A stretch of 25,750 nt of DNA from a bacterium (GTDB lineage Bacteria > Bacillota_I > Bacilli_A > RF39 > UBA660), in assembly GCA_029007415.1 (NCBI GenBank), contig JAQXHT010000046.1, positions 1 to 25,750 of the forward strand. The letters run 5' to 3'. Made by a program: the position numbers and the translations under genes. Positions 23,014 through 25,750 of the stretch are shown one piece after another. The stretch's first letter is position 1; each line of letters opens with the position of its first letter. Under the pieces are notes generated by a model. The model had not been told where the DNA came from. It ran no database searches and was given only the letters and a program-made list of their open reading frames with translations.

Positions 23014-23901
23014 ATGCTTGATGAGATAAAAAGAAGAAAAGAAGATTTATTAATTCTTAAGAATTATGTTGATAAAGAAACAAAAAATATTGAAAGTTCA
23101 ATGAGCGATATTTTAAAAGATGTTGATGCATTAGCAAATACTTTTGCTTTTAAAGATGAAATCGAAAGAATAACACTTGCTTCTATGTTGGTTACAATGG
23201 GTTATTTATCTAAAGATAGTTCTTATACTTATGATACAAATATGAAAGAGTCGAAATTTATGGCTAATCATTTATTAAATTATAGTTGTGTTTCACTTGA
23301 AGGAAAAGGTTGTTGTAGACATACTTCTGCACTGATTAAACTATTACTAGATGAGCTTTTGGTTGAAAGTGGAGTTGCTATGTTAAGAAGTGGTTTAGCA
23401 GAAGATAAGAATATAGAGAAATTAGAACTAATGATGGATGACTTTTTTAGAAATTATAGTAAAGCTAATCATGCAGCTAACTATGTTAGATACGATGGAG
23501 ATGTCTTTATTTTTGAACCATTAAAGAATTCGTCAATGCTCGCTTTTTATTCGATAGATAAAAGCTTTGTTAAAGCATTTGAAAATTATGGTAAGCAGCT
23601 TTCTTTTAAACTACTTAATACGAATGTAGAAGAATATAATACGAAGGATGAGTTAGCATTTGTTTATAATTATGATTTGTTTTCTTCTACTCCTAGAGAA
23701 ATGGGACTTGATAAAGTTACAGAATTGGAAAAAGAAAAACAAGACTTGATTTTGCAAAAATATGACCAAGCTTTTCTTACTATTCTAGAAAATCCGGAAT
23801 TATTAAGTGATTTTCGGGAAAAAAATGAAGAAAATGTTATGAATATAAATAGAAGTTATCAAAAAATATTAACAAATGAAAAAATGGTATTAAAAAAATA
23901 G
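23014..23901 (+). CDS. GCCRH-motif protein 1, possible transglutaminase-like fold
   Basis: I do not recognise a named family. The 295-residue protein has no signal peptide and is helical at both ends. The centre holds GKGCCRHTSALIKLLL (about residues 99-114), NHAANYV (about 155-161) and VFIFEPL (about 167-173). A Cys at the start of a helix, then His, then an acidic residue, is the order of catalytic residues in transglutaminase-like and papain-like enzymes; that reading is inference. The C-terminus ends in NINRSYQKIL. It has the strong site AGGTGAT five bases before the ATG. The next gene encodes a paralog with the same motifs in the same order. Confidence 0.6.
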   Translation: MLDEIKRRKEDLLILKNYVDKETKNIESSMSDILKDVDALANTFAFKDEIERITLASMLVTMGYLSKDSSYTYDTNMKESKFMANHLLNYSCVSLEGKGCCRHTSALIKLLLDELLVESGVAMLRSGLAEDKNIEKLELMMDDFFRNYSKANHAANYVRYDGDVFIFEPLKNSSMLAFYSIDKSFVKAFENYGKQLSFKLLNTNVEEYNTKDELAFVYNYDLFSSTPREMGLDKVTELEKEKQDLILQKYDQAFLTILENPELLSDFREKNEENVMNINRSYQKILTNEKMVLKK

Positions 23902-23920
23902 AAAGATGTAGGTGATGTAT

Positions 23921-24763
23921 TTGAAGAAAATAGAAGAATTAAAAGAATTAAGAGAAGCATTAATATATAAAGAACATTATTTAGAACAAGATGAGTATCA
24001 AAAAATGAAAAATGATTTAGATATAGTTTTAGAAAGAACTAGTACTTTAATTGAAAATGTTTTTCCAAATCAAAAAATAGAACAAGCAATATTTGCTTCT
24101 GATCTTATCAGTATGGGTTATTTTTCGGTGACTGGGAAATATACATATAATGATAAAACAACAGAAATTGGTTTTTATAAGGATTTATTTTTTGAACTTG
24201 CTCTTGTTCCTTTTACTGGAGAAGGGTGTTGTAGACATAGTTCTGCTTTACATAAACTGCTTTCTGAAAGATTAGGAATTGAAAATGAAATGGTGGTGGT
24301 TGATACCACTAAAACAGAAGAAGACATTGCTAGGATAAAGATGTTTTTGAGTGAGTTTCATCATAAGAGATTAGGTGAGAATCATACTGCTAATTATGTT
24401 ACAATTGGTGCTGATAAGTTTTTTATAGAACCACTTTATGAGAGTGATGGTACTTTACTTTCTTATAATGAAGAAGGATTTTTAAATCACTTCTGGCCAA
24501 AACTTATAGAAGAAAATAGAAACTTTTTATATAACTATTCTTCATATTATGAAGGAAGAAAACCAATTACAGAAACTTCTGCAATGTCCGTTAAAAGACA
24601 AAGAGAATTTATAAGTAAATATAATAAAGTCACACATACTATTCAAAATAATCTTAATTTAATTAACTTTTTTAAAGCTCAAAATGGGCAATATGTAGAA
24701 AATATTAATAATAACTATCAAAAAGTATTAGTTAAAGAACGAAAGAATGGATTTATTAATTAA
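23921..24763 (+). CDS. GCCRH-motif protein 2, paralog of the upstream gene
   Basis: The protein is about 280 residues and parallels its neighbour: KIEQAIFASDLISMGYFS, GEGCCRHSSALHKLL, NHTANYV, FFIEPL and a C-terminal NINNNYQKVL all have counterparts. The Cys, His and Glu positions are conserved in both, which supports a shared active or binding site; overall similarity is moderate. I prefer a TTG start at 23921, four bases after AGGTGAT. The frame is also open from GTG 23912 and ATG 23915, but these overlap that binding site. It lies about 20 bases after its paralog and ends about 20 bases before queH, probably as one transcript. Confidence 0.6.
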   Translation: MKKIEELKELREALIYKEHYLEQDEYQKMKNDLDIVLERTSTLIENVFPNQKIEQAIFASDLISMGYFSVTGKYTYNDKTTEIGFYKDLFFELALVPFTGEGCCRHSSALHKLLSERLGIENEMVVVDTTKTEEDIARIKMFLSEFHHKRLGENHTANYVTIGADKFFIEPLYESDGTLLSYNEEGFLNHFWPKLIEENRNFLYNYSSYYEGRKPITETSAMSVKRQREFISKYNKVTHTIQNNLNLINFFKAQNGQYVENINNNYQKVLVKERKNGFIN

Positions 24764-24784
24764 GGAAAGAAAGCTGGAATTAAA

Positions 24785-25405
24785 ATGAATTATAATTTAG
24801 AATGTGAAAAAATATTAAATAGTATTGATTTAAACCATAAACCAACTTTATTATTACATTCTTGTTGTGCTCCCTGTTCATCAGCAGTTTTAGAACGAAT
24901 TAGTAAATACTTTTCTATAACGATTCTTTTTTATAATCCGAATATAACTGATTATGAAGAATATCTTAAAAGAAAAGAAGAATTAAAAAGACTTATCAAA
25001 GATGTTAATTATCAGATTGAAATTATGGATTGTGATTATGATAAAGAAAAATTTATTGAAATGGCTTTAGGACTAGAAGATAAAAAAGAAGGCGATATTC
25101 GCTGTTATAAGTGTTATAAATTAAGACTTGAAAAGACTGCTATCGTTGCTAAAGAAAATAACTTTGATTATTTTACGACTACTTTATCAATAAGTCCTTA
25201 TAAGAATAGCAAATGGTTAAATGAAATCGGAGAAGAGTTAGCTAATAAATACAATATTAACTATTTATATGCTGATTTCAAAAAGAAAAATGGCTATAAA
25301 AGAAGCATAGAACTATCTAATATATACCATTTATATAGACAAGATTATTGTGGTTGCATTTATTCTAAAGTAGAACGAGATAAAATTAAAGCCCTTCAAG
25401 ATTAA
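24785..25405 (+). CDS. queH: Epoxyqueuosine reductase QueH
   Basis: QueH (DUF208) performs the last step of queuosine synthesis, reducing epoxyqueuosine in tRNA, and replaces QueG in many bacteria. The 206-residue protein has the family's cysteine pattern: LLHSCCAPCSS near the N-terminus, FYNPNI..EYLKR, then RCYKCYKLRL in the middle and QDYCGC near the C-terminus. The two Cys pairs bind an iron-sulfur cluster and a second metal site in studied members. The start lacks a strong binding site (GGA ten bases upstream), so coupling to the preceding gene is likely. Its last 20 bases overlap the convergent radical SAM gene. Confidence 0.95.
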   Translation: MNYNLECEKILNSIDLNHKPTLLLHSCCAPCSSAVLERISKYFSITILFYNPNITDYEEYLKRKEELKRLIKDVNYQIEIMDCDYDKEKFIEMALGLEDKKEGDIRCYKCYKLRLEKTAIVAKENNFDYFTTTLSISPYKNSKWLNEIGEELANKYNINYLYADFKKKNGYKRSIELSNIYHLYRQDYCGCIYSKVERDKIKALQD

Positions 25406-25750
25406 AAGGTGGAATGAAAGATTTATCTTGGGTTTCTCCTTCTTGGATATAAGCATTTTTAACTCCTAAGTCTAAGGCATAGTTAATGATATCGTCATAT
25501 TCTTTATCACTAACTTTGTCATTTAGAAAGGTAAAAGTATCACTGTGATTAACAGGTGTATATTGATTCATAATACTAAGATAAATATTATCTTGATATT
25601 TTTTATAGAGATAATTAATTATTTTCTTAGTATCAGTACCTTTAGTTGGCAGGACTAAGCATCTTACGATGATACCTTTCGTCATCATACCATTACTAGA
25701 AAATTTATTTTTTCCTACTTGTTTATACATTTCCTCAAGGGCAAGACTAG
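25386..25750 (-). CDS. Radical SAM protein related to pyruvate-formate-lyase activases, C-terminal part
   Basis: The frame is open to the right edge, so the gene starts outside the window; only the last 121 residues are seen. EEMYKQVGKNKF, MTKGIIVRCLVLP, YLSIMNQYTPVNH and the final LDLGVKNAYIQEG match the C-terminal half of the COG1313 (PflX-like) group of radical SAM proteins. These resemble pyruvate-formate-lyase-activating enzymes, but their substrates are mostly unknown. The CxxxCxxC cluster motif would lie beyond the edge. The internal ATG at 25730 is not the true start, because the coding pattern continues upstream of it. Confidence 0.8.
   Translation of the reverse strand, partial: SLALEEMYKQVGKNKFSSNGMMTKGIIVRCLVLPTKGTDTKKIINYLYKKYQDNIYLSIMNQYTPVNHSDTFTFLNDKVSDKEYDDIINYALDLGVKNAYIQEGETQDKSFIPPFNLEGL

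Noticed and set aside
25386..25730. Complete small protein starting at the internal ATG 25730 on the minus strand
   Set aside because: The frame continues to the window edge and the upstream residues (LEE before MYKQVG) fit the radical SAM family, so it is the end of a longer gene.
1..25750. CRISPR arrays, tRNA or rRNA genes
   Set aside because: I found no regularly spaced repeats and no recognisable tRNA or rRNA sequence by eye.

Overview
The window looks like a chromosomal segment of a very AT-rich, spore-forming Firmicute. I infer an uncultured gut lineage close to the Mollicutes (RF39- or Erysipelotrichia-like) rather than a classical Bacillus. The evidence is the spore genes gpr and spoIIP beside lepA, the low G+C, Shine-Dalgarno sites of AGGAGGTGAT type, a tRNA-responsive T-box leader, lipoprotein signals and a SigA-like sigma factor. 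Tryptophan is read from TGG, so the standard bacterial code applies. None of the intact genes ends in TGA; all end in TAA or TAG.

Layout. 1-4528: the end of an unknown gene, then gpr, spoIIP and a small YqxA-like membrane protein, followed by lepA from its own promoter; this is the conserved gpr-spoIIP-yqxA-lepA block of spore formers. 4525-5286 (minus): an alpha/beta hydrolase. 5427-10047: a four-gene surface cluster ending in a clear terminator. It holds a membrane-anchored HExxH protein, a broken and an intact copy of a Big2-like plus ComEC-like metallo-beta-lactamase lipoprotein, and an Asn/Ser-rich protein with a membrane segment at each end. 10141-11964: an accessory patch with a TnpB fragment, an intact HAD phosphatase and a decayed uracil-DNA-glycosylase-like gene.

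11961-16483: a strong promoter, an unusually long leader and a threonine T-box with terminator control an operon of rnr (RNase R) and thrS; the ThrRS lacks the N-terminal TGS domain. 16510-19518: an acyltransferase-3 membrane protein converges on a minus-strand run of a ZIP transporter, yidD and a ZnuA/TroA-fold lipoprotein whose usual metal-binding histidines are all replaced.

19580-22938: a two-gene operon encoding a 224-residue protein and an 865-residue SigA-like sigma factor. The sigma factor has long extra N- and C-terminal regions, and the two proteins share a C-terminal module that resembles sigma region 4. 22960-25405: two tandem paralogous proteins with a Cys-His-acidic pattern (GCCRH, NHxANYV, FxxEPL), then queH for queuosine synthesis. 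The right edge holds the C-terminal part of a minus-strand radical SAM enzyme.

The best candidates for undescribed biology are the sigma factor with its companion, the surface Big2-MBL operon, the tandem GCCRH proteins, the histidine-less ZnuA-like lipoprotein beside yidD, and the extended leader ahead of the T-box. All function beyond recognised families is inference.
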